Positions 14,538 through 23,220 of a stretch of 57,483 nt of DNA are shown here, in pieces (the stretch's first letter is position 1; each line of letters begins with the position of its first letter). The stretch is from Fibrobacter sp. (lineage in GTDB: Bacteria; Fibrobacterota; Fibrobacteria; Fibrobacterales; Fibrobacteraceae): NCBI GenBank assembly GCA_017965445.1, contig JAGCPZ010000064.1:1-57483 (forward strand), read 5' to 3'. A program made the translations under genes and the position numbers. Under the pieces are notes generated by a model that saw only the letters and a program-made list of their open reading frames with translations, searched no databases and was not told where the DNA came from.

Positions 14538-17396
14538 ATGAAATGTTACAATACAATTACATTGATTTTACTTCTTGCGATGGTAGCCTTTGCTCAAAAT
14601 CTCTACATTGAGACCTTGGACGAGCAAAGGACTTCTAACAACTTGCTCGTTCTGCGCTTCCGAATAATCAATAATACCACGGTCACTCTTCGTGACGCCT
14701 CGCTGAAATACTGCCTTACAAAAAGTCCGAATAAAATTGTTGATGTAGAAAACTATTACGTAGGTAATTCGCAGGTCTCTTTAGAAAACATTGATTCTAC
14801 AAATGCATGCTTTAGTGTCAAAATGGACAGCATTCCTCACGGAGTTTATCCAAACCAAAGCGGATATAGCATAGGAGTCCATTATCGCGATTGGTCTCCC
14901 CGAAACAAAACTCTAGACTTTAGCAATCCGCAATCGTCGGCGTTTTCCAGAGCAGACAACGTAGCTCTTTATATAGATGAAACTCTCCTGTACGGTTCGG
15001 ACTATCAAGTTGCGAACGACTCCGATGCCTACCTGCCTGAGGCGACCCCGCTTTCGGCGTTTGACGGGGTTTCCGTAGTTCTAGGGCCGAACGAGCCTTA
15101 TCGTTTTGTTTGGAACCACGTTGACGAAGCGGAACGATATTTGCTGACCATTCTTCGCGATGATTCCACATTAGTCCATAGTGCGGAGTACACGACAAAC
15201 GTGGCGGACGTTCAGCTCCCCGCAGGTCACTATTTGTGGAATGTACAGGCTATCAATTCGGAGAAACCGGCTAGATCCCATTTTTCCTATCTCTATCGAA
15301 TGAATATACTAGATTACCGTTCGGGGCTCCCTGGATATCGAATTGGTGGACCGACGGACACCATTGTATCGTCGGATGGGAGAAAGGATACGCGGTTGCT
15401 GAACATTTCCTGGGGCGAATTGGCCGATGTTCGGAAGTGGGATACGATTCATGCGCCGCTTGACCCTGCGACAAGACCATTGGATGAAGACGAAGGGGTC
15501 CGTTGTTGGGCAATCGCAATCCAGAATCTGAATCATTATTACAGGATGGCTAATGGGCAAAAGGGCAACTTGACTTTGGATGAAATTGTCGCATTAGGGC
15601 ACATGTATGAAGATGCAGCCGATTTTTATGATACAGCGACAACTACATTCCCTCTGAGCTACTCTGATTGGCGTAGAAAGATAAACCCCGGTGCTTTAAA
15701 CTCCAATAAAAAAAGTCCCGCCTTGGCGGCTTTCCCGTTAAATCATGGTGGATATCTTAATGTTGAATCTTACATGTTGAGTTGGGCGTTGAATATACCA
15801 AGACCCAAGGAATATTCAACCAAGGAAGAATTTCAGGGAAGTCAAGAACTAATCGCGCAAATGTGGATTGACAGCCTGTCAGACGGAAAACCCATTTATG
15901 TGGGTCAATGCAATTTTCAGCGAGATAGCTGCGATTTAGATGATCGGGACGTGGGACACCATGCGTTGCTTATAGATGGCTTTCGATATCGTACTGCAGA
16001 CACCGTTGAATTCCATTTTGTAAACACGGATAACTACGGTACAAATGAATGGAGATTGTTAAAAGGAGAGAATTGGCATTATATATATTCATTTTTTATC
16101 ATAAGCAATACCGATACGGTTCGAGCAACGCTTCCTGAAGTTCATGTCGATTCAGATTCCGACGGAGTTATGGATTTTGACGAATTGTACAGGTTCGAAT
16201 CGGATTATCGATTGAAAGATACGGATAATGACGGCATTGACGACAAAACTGAAATTTATTCCTATGTTATAAGGGAAAAAATAAATGGTAAGAAAGATGT
16301 TTATCATCCTGGAATGTTTATAGGAAGCGGTGTGAAAAAAGAAACCTATGCTGATATCGATGGTGATGAAAAACGTGCTGAAAACGATGATGATTCCGAT
16401 GGTGATGGCATTAAAGACGGAGAAGAAGACTTTAACCACAATGGATTGGTGGATGTAGGGGAAACGGACCCTTACCATAAAGATAATACAGATTCGATAG
16501 AACACGAAATTCCCAATAACATCATCATATACTCTTTCGACTATATAAGAATTAATGACGGAGTTAACTTCTTTAAGGGAAGTTCTGAAAATTCATATTG
16601 TCCAGACAATTGCGACATTGCTGCAGAAGCTAAAGAGGATATATCTGTAATTGTGGGTGTTAATGGTATGATAGGAGATATTTATACCAAAGGGCAAGTC
16701 TGGGTTCGGAATAAGGGAACTGTTAAAACAGTTCGTTATTACGGATTGCCTCAGATATTCGAAACAATTTTACAGGATATCACTATTCGACAGGATAGTG
16801 TTTACGATTCCTTTAGTGTAAATCTTGATTTTAATTTTGATGAACAACTTTGGCCATACCATATTCCAAGTTTTTCTGCCAAGATGATAAATACGAATGC
16901 TGAAAAAATTGTAAGGGCCGGTGAGTGCGATACTTTGAGAGGCGTTATTTCGTTTAAAACCATCAAGGTGGAAGCTGGTGGAAAACTCTATTTTGATGAA
17001 GGTGAAATCACCGTGAAAAATCTGCAATTGGACGCGGGCTCTAGTATAGATTTTGTAAGGCCTAGTTTTTCGACGATTTTACATGTCAACGAAAATATTC
17101 AATGGAATACGACTATAGAAAATCAAGATTTTGGCGCCGTTGCAAAAGGTTTTAAGTTATATTATTACGGTAGCGAACGATTCTTTGTCCATGGAGTATG
17201 GGCGGGGACATTGATTGCTCCCAATGCTAAATTGGTGCTTGGACAAACACAGAACAAGAAATTTTATGGTCAATTTTTAGGGAAGGGCGTTACCGTCCAT
17301 CAATATTCTAAAGTTTTTAGAGTCCCATTCAATCCGCAAAAATCAACCACGTCCAGCATGCCACTCGACGTTGCTTGGCTAGGAGGTCGAAAATGA
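14538..17396 (+). CDS. Secreted protein: CBM3-like domain, papain-like peptidase domain, calcium-repeat region
   Basis: About 952 residues. The ATG at 14538 begins a signal peptide (MKCYNTITLILLLAMVAFA); a TTG nine bases earlier is less likely. Residues about 20-160 follow the CBM3 cellulose-binding pattern (LRFRIINNTT..LRDASLKY, then IGVHYRDWS and VALYIDETLLYGSD). Residues about 320-510 look like a papain-fold Cys peptidase: Cys in RCWAIAIQN (about 323), His in GHHALLIDGF (about 474), Asn in FVNTDNYGTNEW. Residues about 537-645 are Asp-rich thrombospondin type 3-like repeats (DSDSDGVMD, DTDNDGIDD, DSDGDGIKD). The end (GTLIAPNAKLVLGQ) resembles choice-of-anchor A-type modules. The domain calls are by pattern and the substrate is unknown. 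It overlaps the next gene by four bases. Confidence 0.75.
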   Translation: MKCYNTITLILLLAMVAFAQNLYIETLDEQRTSNNLLVLRFRIINNTTVTLRDASLKYCLTKSPNKIVDVENYYVGNSQVSLENIDSTNACFSVKMDSIPHGVYPNQSGYSIGVHYRDWSPRNKTLDFSNPQSSAFSRADNVALYIDETLLYGSDYQVANDSDAYLPEATPLSAFDGVSVVLGPNEPYRFVWNHVDEAERYLLTILRDDSTLVHSAEYTTNVADVQLPAGHYLWNVQAINSEKPARSHFSYLYRMNILDYRSGLPGYRIGGPTDTIVSSDGRKDTRLLNISWGELADVRKWDTIHAPLDPATRPLDEDEGVRCWAIAIQNLNHYYRMANGQKGNLTLDEIVALGHMYEDAADFYDTATTTFPLSYSDWRRKINPGALNSNKKSPALAAFPLNHGGYLNVESYMLSWALNIPRPKEYSTKEEFQGSQELIAQMWIDSLSDGKPIYVGQCNFQRDSCDLDDRDVGHHALLIDGFRYRTADTVEFHFVNTDNYGTNEWRLLKGENWHYIYSFFIISNTDTVRATLPEVHVDSDSDGVMDFDELYRFESDYRLKDTDNDGIDDKTEIYSYVIREKINGKKDVYHPGMFIGSGVKKETYADIDGDEKRAENDDDSDGDGIKDGEEDFNHNGLVDVGETDPYHKDNTDSIEHEIPNNIIIYSFDYIRINDGVNFFKGSSENSYCPDNCDIAAEAKEDISVIVGVNGMIGDIYTKGQVWVRNKGTVKTVRYYGLPQIFETILQDITIRQDSVYDSFSVNLDFNFDEQLWPYHIPSFSAKMINTNAEKIVRAGECDTLRGVISFKTIKVEAGGKLYFDEGEITVKNLQLDAGSSIDFVRPSFSTILHVNENIQWNTTIENQDFGAVAKGFKLYYYGSERFFVHGVWAGTLIAPNAKLVLGQTQNKKFYGQFLGKGVTVHQYSKVFRVPFNPQKSTTSSMPLDVAWLGGRK

Positions 17397-18166
17397 AAAA
17401 GATTCTTATTCTATCGCTTGTTGCTGTAGCAACATTATGGGCGGAAACCAAAATTGAAATGATTGTCCGTATTGAAAATCTTCCTGAAGAAATTTTTGAA
17501 ATCTATAACATGGATGATAAAAATGGAGATTGTTCTATTTACAATGGAAAACGTATAAAATCAGGTTATGGTGCATGTGGGGAAGATGGTTTGTGCACCG
17601 CAATACTAGATTCTAATGTTTTGTTTGGTTGGACTTGGTTGTATAATGAGGGAATTGAATTCTACGTTTTAGCAGGCGCAACACATTCATGGAGAGAAGT
17701 CATTGAGGATGAATTTAATCATTATAGGCTGTGTAGGGGGATTATAGCCGATGACTCTACATACAATTCCATGTTTGCAAAGATTGATTCCGTACTAGTC
17801 CCAGCAAGTAATAAATGCGAAAAAGGTACATTAGATTGTGCTCTTGTTTATGATCATTCTCGTGCTCGAATGTTAGGCCGGATTGTCGGTAGTCCAATCT
17901 TTGAATTTCATGAGTTTGCTATAGACTCTGTTAAAGCCCGCAATGCCGCCATTTCGAGCATCGCTCCGGTCAAATACAAACTTGAAACAATCCGCGTGCA
18001 GAACCATCGTTTGACGGCTTCCCCGAAATTGCTTGGCCGTCAATTTACTCTGTTCGATGTCAACGGTCATGAACTCCGCCGCGGAACATTGCAAAACAAC
18101 ATGCAGCTCCCCACATACCCGACCGTCATCAAAATCCACGGTTTCGGAACCCAATTGCTGAAGTAA
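17393..18166 (+). CDS. Small secreted protein coupled to the upstream gene, function unknown
   Basis: 257 residues from the ATG at 17393, which begins a signal peptide (MKKILILSLVAVATLWA). The start overlaps the stop of the preceding gene as ATGA and has a near-perfect AGGAGG at 17381-17386, so the two are translationally coupled and their products probably work together. The first 180 residues have six or more Cys and no recognised fold. The last 70 residues (FTLFDVNGHELRRGTLQNN...) look like the type A sorting tail found elsewhere in the window, with GC-rich codons that contrast with the AT-rich front. The upstream partner lacks such a tail. Confidence 0.7.
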   Translation: MKKILILSLVAVATLWAETKIEMIVRIENLPEEIFEIYNMDDKNGDCSIYNGKRIKSGYGACGEDGLCTAILDSNVLFGWTWLYNEGIEFYVLAGATHSWREVIEDEFNHYRLCRGIIADDSTYNSMFAKIDSVLVPASNKCEKGTLDCALVYDHSRARMLGRIVGSPIFEFHEFAIDSVKARNAAISSIAPVKYKLETIRVQNHRLTASPKLLGRQFTLFDVNGHELRRGTLQNNMQLPTYPTVIKIHGFGTQLLK

Positions 18167-18407
18167 AAAAAGACGATTCTTGACCGCCACCCAGCATTTG
18201 GCAGTGTCTCCCCGGCGGTCGCATTGTCTCTTGCGTACTTTTGCAAACAACTGTTGACAAAATGAATAGCTGACACGCGTCCTGTTGTTTTTCGTGAACG
18301 ATTTTGCTAGATTACCTGTGACCAGTTCTGATGAACTGCACTTATCTATATCCTTTCTTATATCGTTTCTTATATGAATTTGTCTCTAAAAAGAGAAAGG
18401 ATTTTGC

Positions 18408-19169
18408 ATGTCAGAAAACAGTGGCATCGTGCCTATCAGTTTGGCCGATAGGGATCTCTATCGTGAACAGTGGGTCGATAAGACCGTCGAAGAAATCAAG
18501 AAGCACAAGTACCTCAACCCGCTCTACGACGCGGCTTTCAAGGCTTTTCTGAGCGATGAGCAGGCTCTCAAGAGTTTCTTGAACGGGGTTTTCAAGGATG
18601 ACCGCAACAAGATTGAATCCGTGGTCATCAAGAATTCCGAAATCAACATGATATTCCCTGTACCCAAGCAGAAATCGTATCGTGGTGACTGGTCGGTTCG
18701 CAACGAGAAGGGCTTGACGCTGAGCGACAAGGTGATGTATATTGTATATGACCTGACAAAGTTCAATAAGCCCTACGAAGAAATCAGGACCGCTGAAGAC
18801 CGTTGGCTTTACCTGCTTAAGCATGCGGGAACAGCTGAAAGCCTCCCGGACTTCAAGGATGATATCATCGCGAAGGCAATCAATAGACTGCTGGTAAACA
18901 GGGCGTCAGACAAACTGCTCAAGGAACAGGCAAAGGATATGGTTATGACGGAAGAAGAACTTGACTATCTTGCTATGCTGAAAGTCCGTGCCCGTTCTGA
19001 AGGCAAAGCAGAAGGCCTTGTGGATGGTCGTAATGAGCGTAATGTAGAAATGGCTCTTGACATGCTTGCCGACAACGAACCGATTGAAAAAATCGTCAAG
19101 TATTCGCACCTTTCCATGGAAAAAGTGCTCGAACTGCGGAACTCGCAGGCAATGTTCTCTGCGAAATAA
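18408..19169 (+). CDS. Rpn/PD-(D/E)XK transposase-like nuclease with an internal deletion
   Basis: 253 residues. The N-terminus (NPLYDAAFKAFLSDEQALKS) and the C-terminal helical region (EGKAEGLVDGRNERNVEMALDML) match the Rpn (recombination-promoting nuclease, PDDEXK_2) family. The middle normally carries the D...ExQ catalytic core; here it jumps from PKQKSYRGDWSVRNEKG straight to LSDKVMYIVYDLTKFNK, so roughly 60-80 residues including the core seem to be missing while the frame stays open. Family members are usually about 300 residues. GAAAGGA is a good Shine-Dalgarno. It is probably catalytically dead or a decaying copy; Rpn genes are common and repeated in Fibrobacter-like genomes. Confidence 0.75.
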   Translation: MSENSGIVPISLADRDLYREQWVDKTVEEIKKHKYLNPLYDAAFKAFLSDEQALKSFLNGVFKDDRNKIESVVIKNSEINMIFPVPKQKSYRGDWSVRNEKGLTLSDKVMYIVYDLTKFNKPYEEIRTAEDRWLYLLKHAGTAESLPDFKDDIIAKAINRLLVNRASDKLLKEQAKDMVMTEEELDYLAMLKVRARSEGKAEGLVDGRNERNVEMALDMLADNEPIEKIVKYSHLSMEKVLELRNSQAMFSAK

Positions 19170-19174
19170 GCCAA

Positions 19175-19235
19175 ATGTCCCCCCCCGGCCTTGGCACTGT
19201 CTCCCCGGCCACAGTGCTGGGGTCACCTTACACGG
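19175..19235. repeat. Repeat A arms, degenerate
   Basis: GTCCCCCCCCGG and CTCCCCGGCCACAGTGCTGGGGTCACC lie between the convergent Rpn-like and MacA-like genes. The second can form a CCCCGGC/GCTGGGG stem. Confidence 0.6.
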
Positions 19236-19243
19236 TTCTGAGC

Positions 19244-20554
19244 TTACTTCTTCTTCTTCCCTGGGCGCTGCGGCATGAACGGGCTTGCTGCATTGGACTT
19301 GGTGGCGCTCTTTTCGGTAATAATTTCCTGGCTTGTGACCACGGAATCACCCACGCTCAAGCCTTTGAGAATCTGGACCTTCACGCCATCGCTTAAGCCA
19401 ATTTTCACGCGGCGCGGAGCCGCCTTCCCGTTGATGTTAATCCATACGTGATCGCCTTCGAGTCTTGGCTTCTTGTTCTTTTTCTTGGCGCCTGCGGTTG
19501 GCTTACCACTTGGCCCGCCCGGTCCCATTCCCGGTGGCGGGGGTGGCATGCTGCCTTCTGCCACGGCGGCAGAATCGCTAGACTTGCGCTGCGGACGCGG
19601 CATGTCCTTCGGGTCCACCATCGGAGTCCCTTCGGCGGGCGTGAACTTGAGCGCCTTGACCGGAATCGTGACGGCATCAGTAATTTCTTGCGTCACGATG
19701 GTGCAGGTGGCGGTCATGCCGGGGAGCAGTTTCTGTTCCGGGTTCTGGGCCGAAATGACAACCGTATAAGTCACCACGTTACTTGTCGTCGTCGGGTTCA
19801 GGCGGACCTCTTGCACCGTACCGTTGAATACATCGTTCGGGAACGCATCGACAGTAAACGTGACTCGCTGGTCCTTTTTCACTTGTCCGATATCCGCTTC
19901 GTCAATGGCTGCCATAACCTTCATCTGGTTCAAGTCCTTTGCGATAACGAACAACGTCGGCGTGCTCATGGACGCAGCCACGGTCTGTCCGACATCGACG
20001 GCTCGCTTCAAGACGACACCGTCAATCGGGCTCTTGATTGTCGCGTAGCTTAAGTTCAAACGAGCCTGCGAAACTTCGTTCTTGCGCTGTTCCACCGAGA
20101 ACTTGGCGGCGTTCAGGTTGTATTCCGCCTGTTCCAATTCGACGGCGCTCGCGCTCCTGTTCTCGGAGAGCTTCTTGATGCGGTTGTATGTACTTTGCTT
20201 GAACTTGAGGTCGTTTTCGGCGCTGTTGTACGAGATTGTGGCCTGCTTCAAGGTCGATTGCAGCTTGGACTTGTCGAGCTCGGCAATGACCTGCCCCTTC
20301 TTGACCTTGGAATTGAAATCGACGTTGATTTTGGCGATGTCGCCCGAAACCTGTGTACCGACTTCCACTTGGTCAACCGGTTCCAACGTGCCTGTGGCCG
20401 AAATGGTCGTCTTGATGGTATCTGTAACCACCGGGGTACTGATAAGCGAACCGACTTGGTTGGCGGCTGCTCCGTCAAAGAAATATGATTTGACACCGAA
20501 GGCGATTGCCGCCAGAACGGCGATGACGATGATAAATTTCAAGATTTTCTTCAT
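19244..20554 (-). CDS. MacA-like efflux RND/ABC periplasmic adaptor
   Basis: Membrane-fusion protein bridging an inner-membrane pump and an outer-membrane channel. It has a single N-terminal membrane anchor (residues about 4-24), then the barrel-sandwich halves (GTLEPVDQVEVGTQVSG and IKSPIDGVVLKRAV) flanking a coiled-coil hairpin (about 100-170). A beta-barrel domain follows, and a membrane-proximal domain ends in GLSVGDSVVTSQEI. A Pro/Gly/Lys-rich insert of about 50 residues (PPPPPGMGPGG, KKKNKK) interrupts the C-terminal domain. At 436 residues it is longer than typical MacA (about 370). No macB-like ABC permease or outer-membrane factor lies next to it. Confidence 0.88.
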   Translation of the reverse strand: MKKILKFIIVIAVLAAIAFGVKSYFFDGAAANQVGSLISTPVVTDTIKTTISATGTLEPVDQVEVGTQVSGDIAKINVDFNSKVKKGQVIAELDKSKLQSTLKQATISYNSAENDLKFKQSTYNRIKKLSENRSASAVELEQAEYNLNAAKFSVEQRKNEVSQARLNLSYATIKSPIDGVVLKRAVDVGQTVAASMSTPTLFVIAKDLNQMKVMAAIDEADIGQVKKDQRVTFTVDAFPNDVFNGTVQEVRLNPTTTSNVVTYTVVISAQNPEQKLLPGMTATCTIVTQEITDAVTIPVKALKFTPAEGTPMVDPKDMPRPQRKSSDSAAVAEGSMPPPPPGMGPGGPSGKPTAGAKKKNKKPRLEGDHVWININGKAAPRRVKIGLSDGVKVQILKGLSVGDSVVTSQEIITEKSATKSNAASPFMPQRPGKKKK

Positions 20555-20680
20555 ATGCTTTAGAAAAATAGAAACATTGATTTTTTAACTACAAACATTT
20601 TGATGACTTTGGGGCCGTTCTGGTTGCATTTTCCGTTGGATGCATGCCGACCGTGCACTCTTTTTACTAGCTTGAATTAC

Positions 20681-21610
20681 ATGACTCGTGTCCGCAAAAA
20701 AGACGATAGCGCAGAAGTCCGCCGTGTGACTTGGGTGGGGCTTGGCTGGAACGCCGCTCTCTCCGTGGCCAAGTTTGTCGTGGGCGTCGTCGGGAATTCC
20801 CAGGCGCTTGTTGCGGACGCTATCCACAGTGCGTCCGATTTTGTGACCGATGTCGCGGTCATTGTTGGGAGCCATTTCTGGAACTCTCCACCCGATGCGG
20901 AACACCCTTACGGGCACAGGCGATTCGAGACGCTTGTCACCATCGGTATCGGTCTTGCGGTTGCCGCCGTGGGCATTGGAATTGGCTACAAGGCGGTTTT
21001 GGCGCTTTTGGCAGGCGAGGCGTCGCACCCGGAAGTATCGGTGGCCGTCATGGCTCTTGCCTCTATCGTCGTGAAAGAAATTCTTTTCCGCTACACGCGA
21101 AACGCGGGGCGTAGAATTCGCAGCCAGGTGCTCGAAGCGAACGCCTGGCACCACCGTAGCGATGCTTTTAGCTCGATTCCCGTACTTGTGGCGGTTGTCT
21201 TTGCCATTTTGCTTCCTCAGCTCTGGTTTGCGGACTCCGTCGGAGCGTTAATCGTGGCATTTTTCATTATGCATTCCGCGATTGAAATTGCGTGGCCCGG
21301 GCTTCGCCAGCTTGTCGATTACGGGGCTAGCGCCGATATCCTTGAAAAGCTGAAACGCGAAGCGCTATCGCACCCGAAAGTCATCAGCTTGCACGGGTTC
21401 CGTTCCCGCTACGTCGGTAGCGATTTGCATGTGGATGTTCACATTGTCGTCGATGACCAGATGACCTTGAAAGACGCTCACGATGTCGCCGAAGAAGTCG
21501 AACAGCTGCTGATCGACTCCGGCGAGAACGTCGTCGATGCGATGGTGCATATCGACCCGTACAATGCCAAGCGTGCTGCCCAAAACGAAATCAAGACCAT
21601 CGAGAAGTAG
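20681..21610 (+). CDS. Cation diffusion facilitator (CDF) metal transporter
   Basis: Inner-membrane exporter of divalent metals (Zn, Fe, Mn or Co), driven by proton exchange. It has about six hydrophobic segments. The metal-site motifs are HSASD (about residue 47, in ALVADAIHSASDF) and a second in YEANAWHHRSDA-like form (EANAWHHRSDAFSS, about 150). HPYGHRRFE marks the loop between segments 2 and 3, and a cytoplasmic His/Asp-rich domain (DLHVDVHIVVDDQMTL) follows. The ATG at 20681 gives the usual 309-residue length; an upstream in-frame start at 20600 adds a poor, non-conserved stretch. TAGCTT (20668-20673) ends seven bases before the ATG, suggesting a leaderless message. Confidence 0.92.
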   Translation: MTRVRKKDDSAEVRRVTWVGLGWNAALSVAKFVVGVVGNSQALVADAIHSASDFVTDVAVIVGSHFWNSPPDAEHPYGHRRFETLVTIGIGLAVAAVGIGIGYKAVLALLAGEASHPEVSVAVMALASIVVKEILFRYTRNAGRRIRSQVLEANAWHHRSDAFSSIPVLVAVVFAILLPQLWFADSVGALIVAFFIMHSAIEIAWPGLRQLVDYGASADILEKLKREALSHPKVISLHGFRSRYVGSDLHVDVHIVVDDQMTLKDAHDVAEEVEQLLIDSGENVVDAMVHIDPYNAKRAAQNEIKTIEK

Positions 21611-21719
21611 CCCCGTTCACACCAGTAAATATTCCAAAGTGGTCTAAATCTTAAAAATTTTAGCTCCTATTTCAACACTTTCAATTTATATTACTTTAGT
21701 ATAAGTTGTGAGGTAGGAT

Positions 21720-22553
21720 ATGGTGCTAGAAGAATTTTACAAGCTGAACAACGGTCAACGCATTCCAAAAATTGCATTGGGGACATGGCAAACGCCAAAC
21801 GATGTGGCCGCGACGGCGGTGGCTGCCGCTATTGATGCCGGGTATCGCCATATCGATACTGCGATTGCATACGAAAACGAAGCGGGCGTAGGCGAGGGCC
21901 TCAAGGCCGCTCTCAAGGCGACGGGAATCCATCGCGAAAGCGTTTTTATCACGACGAAAATCCCAGCCGAAGTCAAGAACTATGCCGGCGCGGTTCGCTG
22001 CATCCAGGAGTCGATGGACCGCTTGGACGCTTTCCACATCGACATGATGCTCATCCATGCACCGCGTCCGTGGAGTGAAATGGCCTCGACGGCGGGAAAC
22101 CGCTATTTCAATGAAAATATTGAAGTTTGGAAAGCCCTTGAGGAAGCGTACGAGGCGGGAAAAATCCGCGCAATCGGCGTCTCCAATTTCGAAATCGAAG
22201 ACCTCAACAACATCATGGCGGGTGGCCGCGTGATGCCTGCCGTGAATCAGGTTCGCGTCCATATCGGGCACGTTCCGACGGAGTTGATTGACTTCTGCGA
22301 ACAGAACGGCATTCTGGTGGAAGCGTATTCGCCTAACGCGACAGGGCGCCTCATCAAAGTGCCCAAAGTCTGCGCGATGGCCGAAAGATACAACGTCTCG
22401 GTGCCGCAACTCGCAAGCCGTTTCGTGCTGCAGCTCGGGCTGTTGCCGCTCCCGAAATCCGTACACGAAGACCGCATCCGTCAAAATGCCATGCTCGATT
22501 TTGAAATCAATTCGAGCGACATGGCGACCCTCCTCGACATCGACGGCTTGTAA
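21720..22553 (+). CDS. Aldo/keto reductase
   Basis: Cytosolic NADPH-dependent TIM-barrel oxidoreductase of the 2,5-diketo-gluconate reductase type. All landmarks are present: GYRHIDTAIAYENE (catalytic Asp and Tyr, residues about 42-55), TTKIP (Lys about 80), MLIHAP (His about 111) and IGVSNFEIEDL (about 158). The cofactor-loop LPLPKSVHEDRIRQN is at about 241. Its 277 residues are normal for the family. GAGGTAGG precedes the ATG. It is a single gene followed by a repeat-filled spacer. The natural substrate cannot be inferred. Confidence 0.93.
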   Translation: MVLEEFYKLNNGQRIPKIALGTWQTPNDVAATAVAAAIDAGYRHIDTAIAYENEAGVGEGLKAALKATGIHRESVFITTKIPAEVKNYAGAVRCIQESMDRLDAFHIDMMLIHAPRPWSEMASTAGNRYFNENIEVWKALEEAYEAGKIRAIGVSNFEIEDLNNIMAGGRVMPAVNQVRVHIGHVPTELIDFCEQNGILVEAYSPNATGRLIKVPKVCAMAERYNVSVPQLASRFVLQLGLLPLPKSVHEDRIRQNAMLDFEINSSDMATLLDIDGL

Positions 22554-22554
22554 C

Positions 22555-22756
22555 CTTGTCACCCCGGCATTCGCCTTCTCGTCATCCTGACGCTGCCTTT
22601 CCTCCGTCATCCTGACGTTGCTACTCCGCCGTCATCCTGAACGAATGTGAAGGATCCAGTCACGGTTCTTTTTGCCTTGTCACCCCGGCTTGCACTCTGT
22701 CACCCCGGCCTCAGCACCCAGCTACATCCATAACGAAATTAAAATTTCTATGGATG
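22555..22756. repeat. Cluster of repeats A and B and a long AT-rich hairpin
   Basis: Repeat A arms (from 22557, and about 22679-22712) flank three GTCATCCTGA arms, of which 22631-22660 is a complete repeat B. At 22725-22756 lies a hairpin CATCCATA...TATGGATG with an internal GAAATT/AATTTC stem. Confidence 0.75.
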
Positions 22757-23220
22757 TGCAAGTTACATCGGTGGCTGATTCATCATAGAAGAACTGTAAA
22801 CGGAACTAAAGTTCCGAGCCACACAGAGTGCCAGGGTCGGTTGTAATGTTGTTATGGTACATTAGGTGAAAACAACGTAATTGTTTTTTTAGAATAAATG
22901 TAGCCGAAGTGAGTTACATTTGAAAAATGCGGGGGAGAGTCTTTTTTTTGTTTATAATACGCTGCGTATTATATTTTTGTAAAAATTTTTGTACAAATAC
23001 AAAATTTGTCAAAAATACGAAATAAACTAATATTTGTATAATAAAATCTATTGCGTCTTTTTAAACGTCTGTTTATTTTATACATAAGAGAATGAGAGCG
23101 CGACTTCTGCGAAGACCGTGAATGCGTTTCTTTGTTCTCGTTGCGCTGTTATTTCTCCAAGTTGGCGGGAAAGTTTTCGCCAAACTAAACATTAACATTA
23201 AACAAAATAAAAGGGGAAAT
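22757..23220. other. Long AT-rich spacer upstream of the secreted protein gene
   Basis: No gene is seen. A GGAACTAAAGTTCC palindrome lies at about 22803-22816. The stretch from 22860 is strongly AT-rich, with several imperfect TACAAA/TTTGTA inverted repeats (22975-23010) and a TATAAT at 23037-23042 that may be the -10 of the next gene; no convincing -35 is seen at normal spacing. Confidence 0.4.

Noticed and set aside
18408..19169. Complete active transposase or insertion sequence
   Set aside because: The catalytic core is missing and no terminal inverted repeats or target duplications are visible.
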